From DATDIC01 sp963777625 (GTDB taxonomy: Bacteria; Pseudomonadota; Alphaproteobacteria; Acetobacterales; Acetobacteraceae), in contig CAVZRO010000037.1 in NCBI GenBank assembly GCA_963777625.1, positions 1 through 64,000 of the forward strand: a DNA stretch of 64,000 nucleotides, in the 5' to 3' direction. A program made the position numbers and the translations under genes. Positions 32,674-43,138 of the stretch are shown here, piece by piece. Below the pieces are notes generated by a model. That model worked only from the letters and a program-made list of their open reading frames with translations, searched no databases and had not been told where the DNA came from. The first letter of the stretch is position 1. Every line of letters starts with the position of its first letter.

Positions 32674-34193
32674 GAGCCTGTGAAAGAATTGGCATTCCCT
32701 GGCGAAATCGGATTCGCTGGCGTCGATGAGTGACTCGGGGACATCGATGGCAGTGCGTTACCTGCGGCCGGAGCGAAACCAGCCGAGCTGGGAGTTTGTC
32801 GATCTAGAAGGCCTGCTGGCGGCCGACCACAAAGCGCGCGTCGTCTGGGCCTATGTGGCGGGGCTGGAGCTGACGGAGTTGTTTCAGCGGATCAAGACGG
32901 TGGACGGCGGCCCCGGCCGTCCGCCGCCGGACCCTCGGGTGCTGCTGGCGTTGTGGCTGTATGCCACGCTGGAAGGCGTCGGCTCGGCGCGGCAGCTCGA
33001 TCGGCTGTGCCAGAGCGATCTCGCCTATCGCTGGCTGTGCGGTGGCGTGCCGGTGAACTATCACGGGCTGAGCGATTTCCGGGTCGAGCACGCCGCGGTG
33101 CTCGACCGGCTGCTGCGCGAGAGCGTCACCGCGTTGATCACCGAGGGTGTGGTCACGCTGGACGAGATCGCGATTGATGGCACTAAAGTTAAAGCCAGCG
33201 CCGGCCGCGGCTCGTTCCGCCGGTCGGCCCGGCTGGCGACGATCGAAGCTGCCGCGCGCGAGTTGGTGGAGACGCTGAAGGCGGAGGTTGCGACCGATCC
33301 GGCGGCGAGCGAGACACGCCGGCAGGCGGCGCGGCGGCGTGCCGCTGAAGACGTTGCGGCGCGCGCCGCGGCAGCACGTCGGGCGCTGGACAAGTTGCGT
33401 GCGGAACGGGCCGCGAGCGCCAAGACCCACAAGCAGGCGGAAACCAAGAAGAACGAGCCGCGGGCCAGCCGCACCGATCCCGACGCGCGGCTGATGCGCT
33501 TCGCCGACGGTGCCGTGCGCGCCGGCTACAACGTGCAGCTGGCGGTGCTGCCGCAGAGCGGCATCATTGTCACCACCGCAGTAACCGACCGTCGCAACGA
33601 CGCCGGCCTGGCGGGCCCGATGACCGAGCAGGTCAGGACCAATTTCGGCATCACGCCACAGCGGGTTCTTGCCGACACGCATTATGCGACGCAGCAGGAC
33701 ATTGTCAGCCTGAGCGCGGCGGGGATCGAGGTCTACGCACCGGTCGCGCCCGACAAGGCGACGGCCACTCCGGCGAGTCAGCGCAAGCGCGCGCAACGAC
33801 GGGACGCCGAGCCAGAGGCGATCAAGACATGGCGCGCGCGGATGGCCGGGGAGGCCGGCAAGCTGGTGTATAAGCGACGCGCGCGGATCGAGACGGTGAA
33901 CGGCATCCTGAAAGGGCGTGGCCTGGGAGTGCTGCAGGTGCGCTCGATGGCCAAGGTCGCCTGCGTGGTTCTGCTGCAGGCACTGGCCCACAATCTCTGG
34001 CGCGGCCACTGTCTGCGCCAGGCGGCGGCGTAGAAGGGCATGGAGGCAAGCCGGCCTCGTTGGTGCCGGCAATGACCGGGCGTCCGGGCCGGCGAGACGC
34101 GGCGTTGCCTATGCACTGAGGTGCCGGGCCGGGAGGCGCCGGGACGATGCGATGACCAAACCTGCGCTCCGCGCGGATTTCTTTCACAGGCTC
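32674..34193 (+). mobile_element. IS1182-family insertion sequence
   Basis: This 1,520-bp element has perfect 15-bp inverted ends, GAGCCTGTGAAAGAA at 32674-32688 and its complement at 34179-34193. A 4-bp duplication GAAA flanks it (32670-32673 and 34194-34197). Insertion is in the loop of the CCCGC-GAAA-GCGGG palindrome; IS1182-type elements are known to favour palindromic targets. It carries one intact transposase gene. Confidence 0.88.
32726..34033 (+). CDS. IS1182-family transposase
   Basis: This 435-residue DDE transposase has the N-terminal helix-rich domain MAVRYLRPERNQPSWEFVDLE and the GRPPPDPRVLLALWLYATLEGVGSARQLDRLC region. Catalytic aspartates lie in DEIAIDGTKVKAS and VLADTHYATQQD, and the glutamate in RARIETVNGILKGRGLG. 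A charged coiled-coil insert of about 70 residues (ETLKAEVATDPAASETRRQA onward) separates the first two. ATG 32747 is an alternative start. It appears intact. Confidence 0.9.
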   Translation: MSDSGTSMAVRYLRPERNQPSWEFVDLEGLLAADHKARVVWAYVAGLELTELFQRIKTVDGGPGRPPPDPRVLLALWLYATLEGVGSARQLDRLCQSDLAYRWLCGGVPVNYHGLSDFRVEHAAVLDRLLRESVTALITEGVVTLDEIAIDGTKVKASAGRGSFRRSARLATIEAAARELVETLKAEVATDPAASETRRQAARRRAAEDVAARAAAARRALDKLRAERAASAKTHKQAETKKNEPRASRTDPDARLMRFADGAVRAGYNVQLAVLPQSGIIVTTAVTDRRNDAGLAGPMTEQVRTNFGITPQRVLADTHYATQQDIVSLSAAGIEVYAPVAPDKATATPASQRKRAQRRDAEPEAIKTWRARMAGEAGKLVYKRRARIETVNGILKGRGLGVLQVRSMAKVACVVLLQALAHNLWRGHCLRQAAA

Positions 34194-34256
34194 GAAAGCG
34201 GGAATCCAGGTTGCCGCTGCTGGATTCCCGCTTTCCGCGGGAATGACGGTTGATTC
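34194..34256. repeat. Composite repeat copy 8, right half with inverted partner
   Basis: GAAAGCGGGAATCCAG is followed after ~12 bp by CTGGATTCCCGCTTTCCGCG and GGAATGACGG, an inverted second palindrome, giving a BIME-like pair of opposed units. Confidence 0.75.
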
Positions 34257-34306
34257 TGTTACTTCATGACGAGCCCTTAGCTCCGGTTTCCGCCCACGCC
34301 GGAAAC

Positions 34307-35437
<1,131 letters not shown>

Positions 35438-35443
35438 GCAGAC

Positions 35444-37018
35444 TCAACCCGCGAGAAATCGCAGCGTTGCGAACTTGCGCGCCAGCAGCCAGGTCGACAG
35501 CAGCGACAATGTAACCATCAGCGCGGCATAAGGTGCCGCCGCGGCAAACGCCAACGTTGACGTGTCGGCCCAGACCTGCGTCGCCAGGGTCTGCGTGCCG
35601 ATCGGCGCCAGCAGCAAGGTCGTGGTCAGCTCGGTGACCACCGACACGAACACCAGCGCCGCAGCCGCGCCGATCCCCGGGCCGGCCAGCGGCAGCAATA
35701 TCCGCCACGCCACCGCCGCCCAGCCGAGCCCCAGCGAGCGCCCCGCCTCTTCCAGCATCGGCTGCACCTGCACCAGCGCCGCCCGCACGCTGACCAGGGC
35801 CAGCGGCAGGAATATGATCGCGTAAGCAAGTATAAGCAGCAGCGTGCTCTGATACAGCGGCCGCAGGTTGTGTACCGTCAGCGAAATCAGTGCCAGCGCC
35901 ACCACAATGCCCGGCACCCCCTGAGCCAGATAGGCAGTCCGCTCCAGCAGCGTGACCAGCGGTCCACGATAGCGCACCGCGAGAAAGCCGAGCGGCAGTG
36001 CCAGCGCCACCGTCACCGCGCCACCCGCCAGCCCAAGGCCCAGCGATGCGATCGTGGCCTCGAACAGCAATGATGCCGACACTTCCACCGGCGAGATCGC
36101 CGCCGATCCGTGTTGCGTCAGCCAGTAAACGATCATCCCCAGCGGAACGCCGAGCGTAACCACGACGAGACCGACAAATCCGATGAGCACCGGAACCAGC
36201 GCCCACCCCAGCGAATGCCGCGTGACTGGCCGCCGTGTCCCGCGACCAATGCGGGAATACTGCGCGCTCCCGCGCACGCGCAGCTCGGCAAACAGGCACA
36301 GCAGGCACAGCACCAGCAGCACCACCGCCAGCAGCGATGCGCCCGGACCGTTGAAGCCGGTGCGGTATTCAACGAACAGCTCGGTGGTGAAGGTACGGAA
36401 CCGCAGCAGCGTGAAGGCGCCGAATTCGACCAGCACGTTCAGCGCCACCAGCAGCATGCCGCCCAGCAATGCCGGGCGAAGCTGCGGCAGAACGATGCGG
36501 AAAAAGCACGCCCACGCCCCGCGCCCCAGCGACCGGCCGGTTTCCTCCAGCGTCGGGTCCATGCCGCGCAGCGCCGCCGCCACCGGCAGATAGACCAGCG
36601 GATAATAGGAACAGGTGACCACCAGCCACGCGCCCAGAAAGTCCTGCAGATCGGGGCTGAGCGAGACCCAGGCATAGCTGCTGATGAACGGGGGAACGGC
36701 CAGCGGTACCGTCGCCAGCACCGCCCAGGCCTGACGGCCCGGAAGCTGCGCCCGCTCGGTCAGCCACGCACAGGCCGTCCCCAGCAAGGCGGCGGTCGCG
36801 GTGGTCGCCAGCATCAGGCCGATCGTGTTGGTCAGCAGCTCCACCACCAGCGGCCGGAACAGCACCTCGGCTGCTTCGGCCGCATCCACCTGCGTGGCCT
36901 GGAAAACCGTATAGGCCAGCGGCAGCAGTACCAGGCACGCGCCCGCTGCCGCCGCCAGGACCAGCCCCACCGGCGCGGCGAGCAGGCGGCCTCGCAACGG
37001 GGCGACCACGCCTGACAT
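35444..37018 (-). CDS. fbpB: Fe(3+)-type ABC transporter permease (fused two-domain)
   Basis: This 524-residue inner-membrane permease has two BPD_transp_1 domains in tandem, each with an EAA-like loop (ETGRSLGRGAWACFFRIVLPQ and EAGRSLGLGWAAVAWRILLP). This is the FbpB/SfuB arrangement of ferric-iron importers. ATG 37018 is preferred over 37066 because it begins the conserved N-terminus. It should receive ligand from the binding protein encoded 1.5 kb upstream, from which it is now separated by an IS1111-type element at 37083-38434. Confidence 0.85.
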   Translation of the reverse strand: MSGVVAPLRGRLLAAPVGLVLAAAAGACLVLLPLAYTVFQATQVDAAEAAEVLFRPLVVELLTNTIGLMLATTATAALLGTACAWLTERAQLPGRQAWAVLATVPLAVPPFISSYAWVSLSPDLQDFLGAWLVVTCSYYPLVYLPVAAALRGMDPTLEETGRSLGRGAWACFFRIVLPQLRPALLGGMLLVALNVLVEFGAFTLLRFRTFTTELFVEYRTGFNGPGASLLAVVLLVLCLLCLFAELRVRGSAQYSRIGRGTRRPVTRHSLGWALVPVLIGFVGLVVVTLGVPLGMIVYWLTQHGSAAISPVEVSASLLFEATIASLGLGLAGGAVTVALALPLGFLAVRYRGPLVTLLERTAYLAQGVPGIVVALALISLTVHNLRPLYQSTLLLILAYAIIFLPLALVSVRAALVQVQPMLEEAGRSLGLGWAAVAWRILLPLAGPGIGAAAALVFVSVVTELTTTLLLAPIGTQTLATQVWADTSTLAFAAAAPYAALMVTLSLLSTWLLARKFATLRFLAG

Positions 37019-37039
37019 CAAATCGAATACATCAGATGA

Positions 37040-37082
37040 TACCAACCGCCCTGAAGGCAGACCCATTCCCGCTCCCCGTCAT
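37040..37082. repeat. Composite repeat copy 9, left part
   Basis: The leader ACCGCCCTGAAGGCAGACCC and ATTCCCGCTCCCCGTCAT end at the IS1111 left junction. The palindrome continues after the element at 38435. Confidence 0.8.
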
Positions 37083-37340
37083 GTGTGGATGGCCCCCGGC
37101 TGGCAAGGGTTTTGTTGCGTGATCTGCGTTGGCGGCCACTTGCGGTCATGTGTCCGGCCTGTTGGCGCGGTGGTTGACCGCAGGCCCTGATGGGAACCGT
37201 GGATCGAGGTCTGATCATTCCCACGGGATCGCGTTGTCCCAAGACGGATGCCAGGTCTCGCTCGATCTGTCGGTTGACCGACAATGCCATCACGCTGTTT
37301 CACCCTCGCAAGCCTTCCGGTCGCGTCTGCGCGGTTGTGT
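37083..37340 (-). ncRNA. Putative seek/bridge RNA region of IS1111 element, copy 2
   Basis: The sequence matches that described for copy 1. Its internal ATCATTCCCACG (37214-37225) would give RNA able to pair along all 12 positions of this copy's right flank ATCATTCCCGCG (38435-38446), with one G-U pair. Its GTCATGTGT matches the left junction at 37078-37086. Confidence 0.55.
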
Positions 37341-38360
37341 TCAGGCCGCCGCCGGCACGGTCCGGAAGTCCTCATTGCGCATCATCAGTGCCCAACCGAT
37401 GCGCGCCATTTTGTTTGCCAGCGCCACCGCCGCGACCAGGCGCGGCTTGGTCGCCAGCAGCTTGACCAGCCACGGCTCCTGGGTCGCCCGCTTGCTGCGC
37501 AGCACCGCCATGGCGCCGTTCACCAGCAGCCGGCGCAGATAGCCATTGCCGCGCTTGCTGATCGGCCCGAGCTTCACCTTGCCACCAGTACCGTCCTGAC
37601 GCGGCACCAGCCCGAGCGAGGCGGCGAACTCGCGGCCACTGCGCATGGCTGCTGGATTGACCACCATCGCTGCCATTGCACTTGCAACGATCGGTCCATA
37701 GCCGGGGATGGTGATCAGATGTCGGCAGGTCGCATTGTCGCGGCCCCAGGCGAGCAACTGCTTGTCGATCGCTTCAATGCGGGCTTCGAAGCCGCGCAGG
37801 CTTTCCACCACGGCCAGCAGACAGCTATGCAGGGGCGCCGGTATGCGCTGCTCGCTCGGATCGGCGAGGATGGCCACCAGCTCGCCGACATGGCGGCGTC
37901 CTTCGGCGACCACGATGCCGAATTCCGCCATCATGCCGCGCAGGTGGTTGATCAGCATAGTGCGCTGTTTCAGCAGCATTTCTCGTACCTTGTGAACGCC
38001 TGACGCGGCTTGCTGGGCGGCCGTCTTCACGGTCACGAAGCGCATCGTCGGGCGGCTCACCGCCTCGCAGATCGCCGCCGCATCGGCGGCGTCGTTCTTG
38101 TTGCGCCGCACATAGGCTTTCGCATAAGCCGGCGGGATCAGCCGTGCCTCATGACCCAGCTTGCCCAATTCTCTCGCCCAGTGATGCGCCGTCGCGCACG
38201 CCTCCATGCCGATCAGGCAGGGCGGCAATTTGGCGAACAACTCCAGCAGCTTGCTCCGCCGCAGCGCGCGACGGATCAGGACTGTCCCGCAGGCATCAAC
38301 TCCATGCACTTGGAAGACTTTCTTCGCCAGATCCAGACCGACGATGGTAACCTGCTTCAT
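37341..38360 (-). CDS. IS110-family (IS1111 group) transposase, copy 2
   Basis: This 339-residue protein is identical to that at 16571-17590, with the same DEDD residues (D10, E53, D90, D93). The start is chosen by the same AGGAG ribosome site. The lack of differences between copies indicates recent movement within this genome. Confidence 0.9.
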   Translation of the reverse strand: MKQVTIVGLDLAKKVFQVHGVDACGTVLIRRALRRSKLLELFAKLPPCLIGMEACATAHHWARELGKLGHEARLIPPAYAKAYVRRNKNDAADAAAICEAVSRPTMRFVTVKTAAQQAASGVHKVREMLLKQRTMLINHLRGMMAEFGIVVAEGRRHVGELVAILADPSEQRIPAPLHSCLLAVVESLRGFEARIEAIDKQLLAWGRDNATCRHLITIPGYGPIVASAMAAMVVNPAAMRSGREFAASLGLVPRQDGTGGKVKLGPISKRGNGYLRRLLVNGAMAVLRSKRATQEPWLVKLLATKPRLVAAVALANKMARIGWALMMRNEDFRTVPAAA

Positions 38361-38434
38361 GGATGGCTCCTGTCCGTTGGAATTGCGATACCCCAACTTT
38401 GGCACATCGATGCCGTGAGGGGGCCATCCACCCC

Positions 38435-38545
38435 ATCATTCCCGCGAAAGCGGGAATCCACCGACAGTCCGTGCGACCGCGCCCTTGTCATGCGCCCCGG
38501 CGGGAGCATGACAACGGAGAGGCAGCCTCTCGAACGGCTGGAATC
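38435..38545. repeat. Composite repeat copy 9, right part and tail
   Basis: ATCATTCCCGCGAAAGCGGG with AATCCACCGACAGTCCGTG continues the palindrome and tail interrupted by the IS. The tail carries GGCGGGAGCATGACAACGGA and CTCTCGAACGGC. Confidence 0.85.
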
Positions 38546-38566
38546 AGATACATCAGCTCAGACACA

Positions 38567-39622
38567 TCAGATCAGCCCGGCCTGCCGCAGCAACCGGGCT
38601 GCCTGCTGGTCGTCACCGAGCTGCCCCATGCTGACCTTCGGTGGCTGAAGCTGGTCGAACGGCTTCAGCAGCGGATTCGCCTGCACGCCTGCGACCAGTG
38701 GATATTCGAAGTCGATATCGCTGCTTGCCAGCATCTCCTGCACCGGCTTGCTGACCAGGAAGGCGATGAACCGCTGCGCCGCGTCCTGCTGCTTCGAGGA
38801 TCGCAATATCGCCGCCCCCGAGATGTTCACCAGCCCACCCACATCGCCATTGCCGAAATGATGGATCCGGCTGCGTGTCTTGTCCGCACCCTGCTCGGTG
38901 CGCAGCCGCGCCCAGTAGTAGTTGTTGATGATACCTGTGGCGACCGCGCCGCGATCGACCGCAGCCACCACGCCTTCGTCATCATCGAATATCTGCGCAT
39001 TCTGCTTCAGGCCCTTGAGCCAGGTCAGCGCCGCGTCGCGGCCCTTCAGCGCCGCGACCGCATCGACCAGCGGCAGGAAATCCGCGTCGCTGGGCGCAAT
39101 CGCGATCTTGCCCTTCCACTCCGGCCCGGCCAAGTCGAGCAGCGCGGCCGGCAACTGGCTTTCCTGGATCATCGACGGATTGAACGCCAGCACGCTTTCA
39201 CGTGCGAGCACACCGATCCAGTTCCCGTCCGCCGCGCTGTACTGCGCCGGCACCTGGGCCAGGGTGGATGGATCGATCTTCGCCAACAGCCCTTTTTCAT
39301 CCAGCAGCGTCAGTTCCGGCGAGTTCTCGGTGAAATAGACGTCGGCCGGCGATTGCGCCCCTTCCTGAGCGATCTGGTTGGCGATCTCCGGCGCCTCGCC
39401 GGAATGCACGCGAACCTTGATGCCGGTCTCCTTGGTAAAGGACTGGACGAGCAGATCGACCATCTGATGATGCTGCGCACTGTAGAGCGTGAGAGTGGGG
39501 GCTCCCGCCGCCCGCGCGGCCGGCGAGCTGACGATCAGGCCACCAGCCGCGAGCGCAAAGGCGGTCAGCCCGCCCAGCAGAAAGCGGCGGCTTGTATACG
39601 ACACAGGCCGAACAGAATGCAT
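38567..39622 (-). CDS. fbpA: Fe(3+)-type ABC transporter substrate-binding protein
   Basis: This 351-residue periplasmic binding protein has an N-terminal twin-arginine-type signal (SYTSRRFLLGGLTAFALAAG). The mature protein begins near GAPTLTLYSAQHHQMVDLL, typical of iron(III)-binding FbpA/SfuA, and the INNYYWARL region supplies likely metal-binding tyrosines. The start at 39622 is supported by a perfect GGAGG six bases upstream; the frame stays open to 39688. It was probably co-transcribed with fbpB and fbpC before the IS1111 insertion. Confidence 0.87.
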   Translation of the reverse strand: MHSVRPVSYTSRRFLLGGLTAFALAAGGLIVSSPAARAAGAPTLTLYSAQHHQMVDLLVQSFTKETGIKVRVHSGEAPEIANQIAQEGAQSPADVYFTENSPELTLLDEKGLLAKIDPSTLAQVPAQYSAADGNWIGVLARESVLAFNPSMIQESQLPAALLDLAGPEWKGKIAIAPSDADFLPLVDAVAALKGRDAALTWLKGLKQNAQIFDDDEGVVAAVDRGAVATGIINNYYWARLRTEQGADKTRSRIHHFGNGDVGGLVNISGAAILRSSKQQDAAQRFIAFLVSKPVQEMLASSDIDFEYPLVAGVQANPLLKPFDQLQPPKVSMGQLGDDQQAARLLRQAGLI

Positions 39623-39788
39623 GAAGTCCTCCGAAGCCGGGCAGGGCAGAAAATGCGAACGCCTCGCAATTGCAATCCTGCCTAACATCCGCTTCGCACG
39701 CGGGTCAAGCCAGTCCCCGCGGGAGCACGCCGAGCTGAACCGTGTGGAGTGGAGTGGCGCGGGTGAAACTGGGATCAGACCAGCCTAA

Positions 39789-41091
39789 CAGGCTGCTGAA
39801 AAAGTCCTCTCAAGATCAGATTTTGTCTGTATTCAGCTTTGATTTCCGATTTCCATGGGCGGTTTCAGCCATTTTCCGTGAGTTCCAAAGCCGCTGATGC
39901 GGCCTTGGCCAGATTTCGGGCAAACTCATGCTGTCACCAGCAGCCGCGGCAATCGGACCAGGTTGTAAGCCGCCGCCTTGAACACAAACATCCACTCGAC
40001 CGATTTCACCCCACGCAGCTTGGTTTGCGCCATGCCGCCAACCTCCTTGATCCAGCCATTCGCCTCCTCGATCCGTTTGCGGATCACCTGGCTGATCCGA
40101 TAGCCCGCATGCCGCGTCGTCCGCCCGTCGATATTCGATCCCCGCTGCGCCGTGATGTTTTGCGCCACGTGCGGGGTAACCCCGGCGGCCCGGCTGCTGG
40201 CGACAAACGCCGCCGTGTCATAAGCCTTGTCGGCACCCACCGTCTTGTGACCCGCAGCCGGCAGAGCCTGCAGCATCGCCAGCGCCGTCTCCGGCTCCGC
40301 CGTTCCAGTGGCGTGCGTCAGCCGCGCATCCACCACCAGGCCGTTGCGGTTCTCCATCAGCAGGTGCCCGATGAACGCCAGCTTCGCCTCCTGGCCTTTC
40401 GATTTCTTCGTCAGCCGTGCATCGGGATCGGTCGTCGAGGCATGCGTCTGGTTCGAGCGCTTCTCCCGGTGGAAGTTGCGTTCGCCGTTGCGCCCGGGCG
40501 CCGGCGGTTCATCCTTGCCATCCTTGCGGCGAAAGCTCTTCATCGAGGCCCAGGCCTGGATCAGCGTGCCGTCGACCGAGAAATGCTCGTCCGACAGCAG
40601 CGTCTTGACCGGCGGCAGGTTCAGCACCGCGTCCATGAATGCCGCCGCGATGTCGCCCGCCAGCAGCCGGTCGCGGTTCTTGCTGAACACCGTCGGCACC
40701 CACACCGGGTCGTCCACCGACAGCCCGACAAACCACCGGAACAGTAGGTTGTAGTTCAGTTGCTCCATCAACTGCCGCTCCGAACGGATACTGTAGAACG
40801 CTTGCAGCAACAGCGCGCGCAGCAGTTGCTCGGGCGGGATCGAAGGCCGGCCGTTCTCTGAGTAGAGCGCCGCGAACTGCTCGTTGAGCGCGGTCAGGGC
40901 GTCGTCCGCAAACCGACCGATCAGGCGAAGCGGATGCTCTCGGGGGATGCGGCTCTCGGGCCGCACATAGCTGAAAAGCCCGTCCCGTCGCTGATCAAAC
41001 CCACGCATGCCGAACTACCCCTCGCCGTCGATCCGCGGCATTATCAAATCCGATACGCACGCGTCGCGGCAAGGACTTTTTCAGCAGCCTG
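39789..41091 (-). mobile_element. IS5-family insertion sequence
   Basis: This 1,303-bp element has inverted ends CAGGCTGCTGAAAAAGTCCT (39789-39808 and complement at the right end). It is flanked by a 4-bp duplication CTAA (39785-39788 and 41092-41095), consistent with the YTAR targets of IS5 relatives. It interrupts a DUF1214-family gene fragment. Confidence 0.9.
39926..41008 (-). CDS. IS5-family transposase
   Basis: This 360-residue DDE transposase has the N-terminal DUF772-like domain RPSIPPEQLLRALLLQAFYS with SERQLMEQLNYNLLFRWFVG. The first aspartate lies in HFSVDGTLIQAWAS, the second in VGADKAYDTAAFV, and the glutamate in RKRIEEANGWIKEVGG. The length is normal and the frame intact, so it is probably active. 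It occupies most of the element. Confidence 0.92.
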   Translation of the reverse strand: MRGFDQRRDGLFSYVRPESRIPREHPLRLIGRFADDALTALNEQFAALYSENGRPSIPPEQLLRALLLQAFYSIRSERQLMEQLNYNLLFRWFVGLSVDDPVWVPTVFSKNRDRLLAGDIAAAFMDAVLNLPPVKTLLSDEHFSVDGTLIQAWASMKSFRRKDGKDEPPAPGRNGERNFHREKRSNQTHASTTDPDARLTKKSKGQEAKLAFIGHLLMENRNGLVVDARLTHATGTAEPETALAMLQALPAAGHKTVGADKAYDTAAFVASSRAAGVTPHVAQNITAQRGSNIDGRTTRHAGYRISQVIRKRIEEANGWIKEVGGMAQTKLRGVKSVEWMFVFKAAAYNLVRLPRLLVTA

Positions 41092-41574
41092 CTAAAGGAA
41101 GTTCGCGACGCGTTGCTGACGCTGGCCAGGCACACTGACGGCTTCAGCCATGCCTTCGGCACCAAGAGCGAAGTCGATCCGATCAAGCACCTGATCGGCA
41201 CTGCGGCGGGTTGGGGCGGCAATCCCGATAAAGATGCAACCTATATCGGCGCATCGGTGCCCAAGAATGACGGAACAACTATCCATAAGCTTCGCGCCAA
41301 CGACGTCCCGGTGGGGGCTTTCTGGTCAGTGAGCGTTTACAATGCCGCCGGTTACTTTGAGAAAAATCCGTATGATCCCTATTCACTCAATAATATAACT
41401 GCAAAAAGGGACGCCGACGGCGCTGTCACCGTCCAGTTCGGTGGCTGCGATGGAAAAATCCCCAACTGCCTGCCGATCACACCCGGCTGGAATTACACTG
41501 TCAGGCTACGCCGGCCATCTGCCGAGATTCTGAATGGCAAATGGAAGCTCCCCACTCCCGAACCGGTAGGATGA
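41092..41574 (+). pseudogene. DUF1214 (DUF1254-family) protein, 3' fragment
   Basis: The reading frame LKEVRDALLTLARHTDGFSHAFGTKS to SAEILNGKWKLPTPEPVG is a complete DUF1214 C-terminal domain (AAGWGGNPDKDATYIGA, VPVGAFWSVSVYNAAGYFEKN). The IS5 element cuts it at CTAA. Only about seven further codons (NWDQTS, 39767-39788) are found on the other side before an in-frame stop, so the N-terminal DUF1254 part was already lost. It is not functional. Confidence 0.8.
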
Positions 41575-41673
41575 GGCGGATTCTGGCGATTTCTGAGCGG
41601 CGGAAGGCGACTGCATCCCAATTTTGCAAAACTCAACATTAACGGAACGTTTTCTGGCCGCGCCGTCGTGTGC

Positions 41674-41679
41674 TACAAT
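41674..41679 (+). promoter_or_regulatory. Possible -10 element upstream of mntA-like gene
   Basis: TACAAT lies 7 bp before the ATG at 41687, with only a weak -35 (TTTCTG at 41651). If used, transcription would start close to the start codon, giving a very short leader. Confidence 0.35.
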
Positions 41680-41686
41680 ACCTTCC

Positions 41687-41979
41687 ATGAAGCCATCCGA
41701 AGCACTTGCGGCCCACCGCGACGAGTTGCGAGAGCTAGTTGGTCGCCACGGCCTGGCGCGCCCGCGCGTCTATGGGTCAGTCCTGAGCCGCGCCGACACC
41801 GACGAAAGCGACCTTGATCTGCTCGTGGATGCGACGGCAAAAACAACCCTGTTCACGCTCGTAAGGCTGGAACGTGCCGCACAAGAATTGCTCGGTGTTC
41901 GGGTATCAATTCTGACTGCCGGGGTTTTTGGCCCGAGAAATTCCGGGATCGCGTGCTGGCACAGGCGGAGCCGCTATGA
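41687..41979 (+). pseudogene. MntA-like nucleotidyltransferase antitoxin, frameshifted
   Basis: This is a ~97-residue minimal nucleotidyltransferase: MKPSEALAAHRDELREL, then the GSx10DxD motif in YGSVLSRADTDESDLDLLV, then LERAAQELLGVRVSILTAG. One missing base near 41922 puts the normal ending (EKFRDRVLAQAEPL, stop at 41977) out of frame. Its stop overlaps the ATG of the HEPN gene, the usual order of type VII MntA-HepT systems, in which MntA AMPylates HepT. Confidence 0.7.
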
Positions 41980-42366
41980 AGCACCCGGAGCGTGTCGAGG
42001 ATTATCTGGAACACATCGCAAAGGCAATCGCGCGGGCGAGCAGGATACGTTGAAGCGTTTAGGCAGCGTGGACGCTCTTTCGGATGGAGCCAGCGGCGGA
42101 TCAGGATGCCGTCATACGCAACATCGAGATCATCGGTGAGGCCGCTCGCCAAATTCAAAATCACGACCCCGAATTCGTGAAGGCCCACCCTGAATTGCCG
42201 TGGCTCGATATGCGGGGACATGCGCAACAAGATGATCCACAACTACTTTGAGGTGGATATCAACATTGTCTGGGGCACGGTCAAAAACGACCTGCCCCCA
42301 CTGAAACGGCAGATCGATCAGCTATTGCAGCAGCGCCGCGAACAGGAACCAGCCCACTCCCGATGA
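41976..42366 (+). pseudogene. HepT-like HEPN toxin, frameshifted
   Basis: The start MKHPERVEDYLEHIAKAIARA is intact, then the frame breaks near 42035-42110. It resumes with DAVIRNIEIIGEAARQIQNHDPEFVKAHPELPWLDM and, after another one-base break near 42217, the RNase motif R-x4-H-x-Y in RNKMIHNYFEVD and the usual C-terminus. At least two indels make this copy inactive unless they are sequencing errors. Confidence 0.7.
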
Positions 42367-42479
42367 AAGCCCACGCGGACGGCGGGGGCGACGACCGAGA
42401 CTTACACAACCGCCGAAACCGTGACCGCCCCCCGCCATTGATAGCCAATGATCAGCCGATCTCGGTGACGGAGAAAGCC

Positions 42480-43000
42480 CTACATTCTTTGCGCTTTGAT
42501 GTCCTGCAAGTATTTCTCGGTCACCATACGCGCCATATGGTAGTGGTCATCTAGCTGGAGGCCCATCTTTTCGACGAACGCAAGCACCCTTATTAGCGGG
42601 TCAGCAATCTGCTTCGACAGGTATTCTAGTTGTGCATCAAACCTTCCAATATCCATCCCGCTTGCCATGGACTTGTGTTCAAACGCGGCATTCCACTGCT
42701 TCTGATAATTCTCCATGGCACGTGTCAGCGTCTCGATATGTTCACGATCAGCACCATCAAGCTTAGCGCGCAGCTCCTCATAAGTGACTGTTTGGTAGAT
42801 GGCCCCTGTATGTCGCGAGCGAGCTACAAACGCGCCCTCTTGGGGGCTGTCGACATAGGCGAAGTCTGGGGGAAGAACTTGCGGTGCCGTAGGTTCCTTT
42901 TCTTCAACACATCTGCATACCCGCGGAAAACCTTATCGAACGCGCCTACCGCGTCAGAGGCCATCTTTGCGATCAGTGCCGCAGTCGCTAGGTCAATCAT
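42480..43000 (-). pseudogene. Unknown accessory protein, one frameshift
   Basis: A start at 43000 with ribosome site TTGAGGA gives MIDLATAALIAKMASDAVGAF and then leaves frame at the AAAA run near 42902. One base more restores a frame through FAYVDSPQEGAFVARSRHTG and IYQTVTYEELRAKLDGADRE to FEHKSMASGMDIGRFDAQLE and the stop at 42480, about 173 residues in all. The reconstructed protein is mainly helical. No family was recognised. Confidence 0.55.
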
Positions 43001-43098
43001 TCCTCAACCTCCGCGCTATGTGCTAGCCAAGCACTTACGGCTTGCGGCGCGCAAGGGTTGGCCGCGCATGTATAAGTCAAGACTTTCGGGCATTTCGG

Positions 43099-43127
43099 TT
43101 GACCCAATGCCGTCAATGGGTTACAAG
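43099..43127 (+). promoter_or_regulatory. Promoter with overlapping palindrome, serine recombinase
   Basis: TTGACC (43099-43104) and TACAAG (43122-43127) are separated by 17 bp. The spacer holds the imperfect palindrome ACCCAATGCCGTCAATGGGT (43102-43121; 16 of 20 positions symmetric), a likely operator. A wider inverted pair, TTCGGGCAT near 43086 and ATGCCCGAA near 43139, also spans the promoter and may be part of a recombination site. Confidence 0.5.
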
Positions 43128-43138
43128 GCTCGTAAGAT

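Larger units (their letters stand above)
37083..38434 (-). mobile_element. IS1111-type (IS110 family) element, copy 2
   Basis: This is the second 1,352-bp copy, apparently identical to 16313-17664 (constant offset of 20,770 bp). It interrupts a composite repeat at CCCCGTCAT|, with ATCATTCCCGCGAAAGCGGG following on the right. It separates fbpA from fbpB and, being in the same orientation as that operon, may or may not allow read-through. Confidence 0.85.

Noticed and set aside
42630..43138. Plus-strand extension of the serine recombinase reading frame
   Set aside because: The frame is open by chance; homology to resolvases starts only after 43139 and the promoter lies at 43099-43127.
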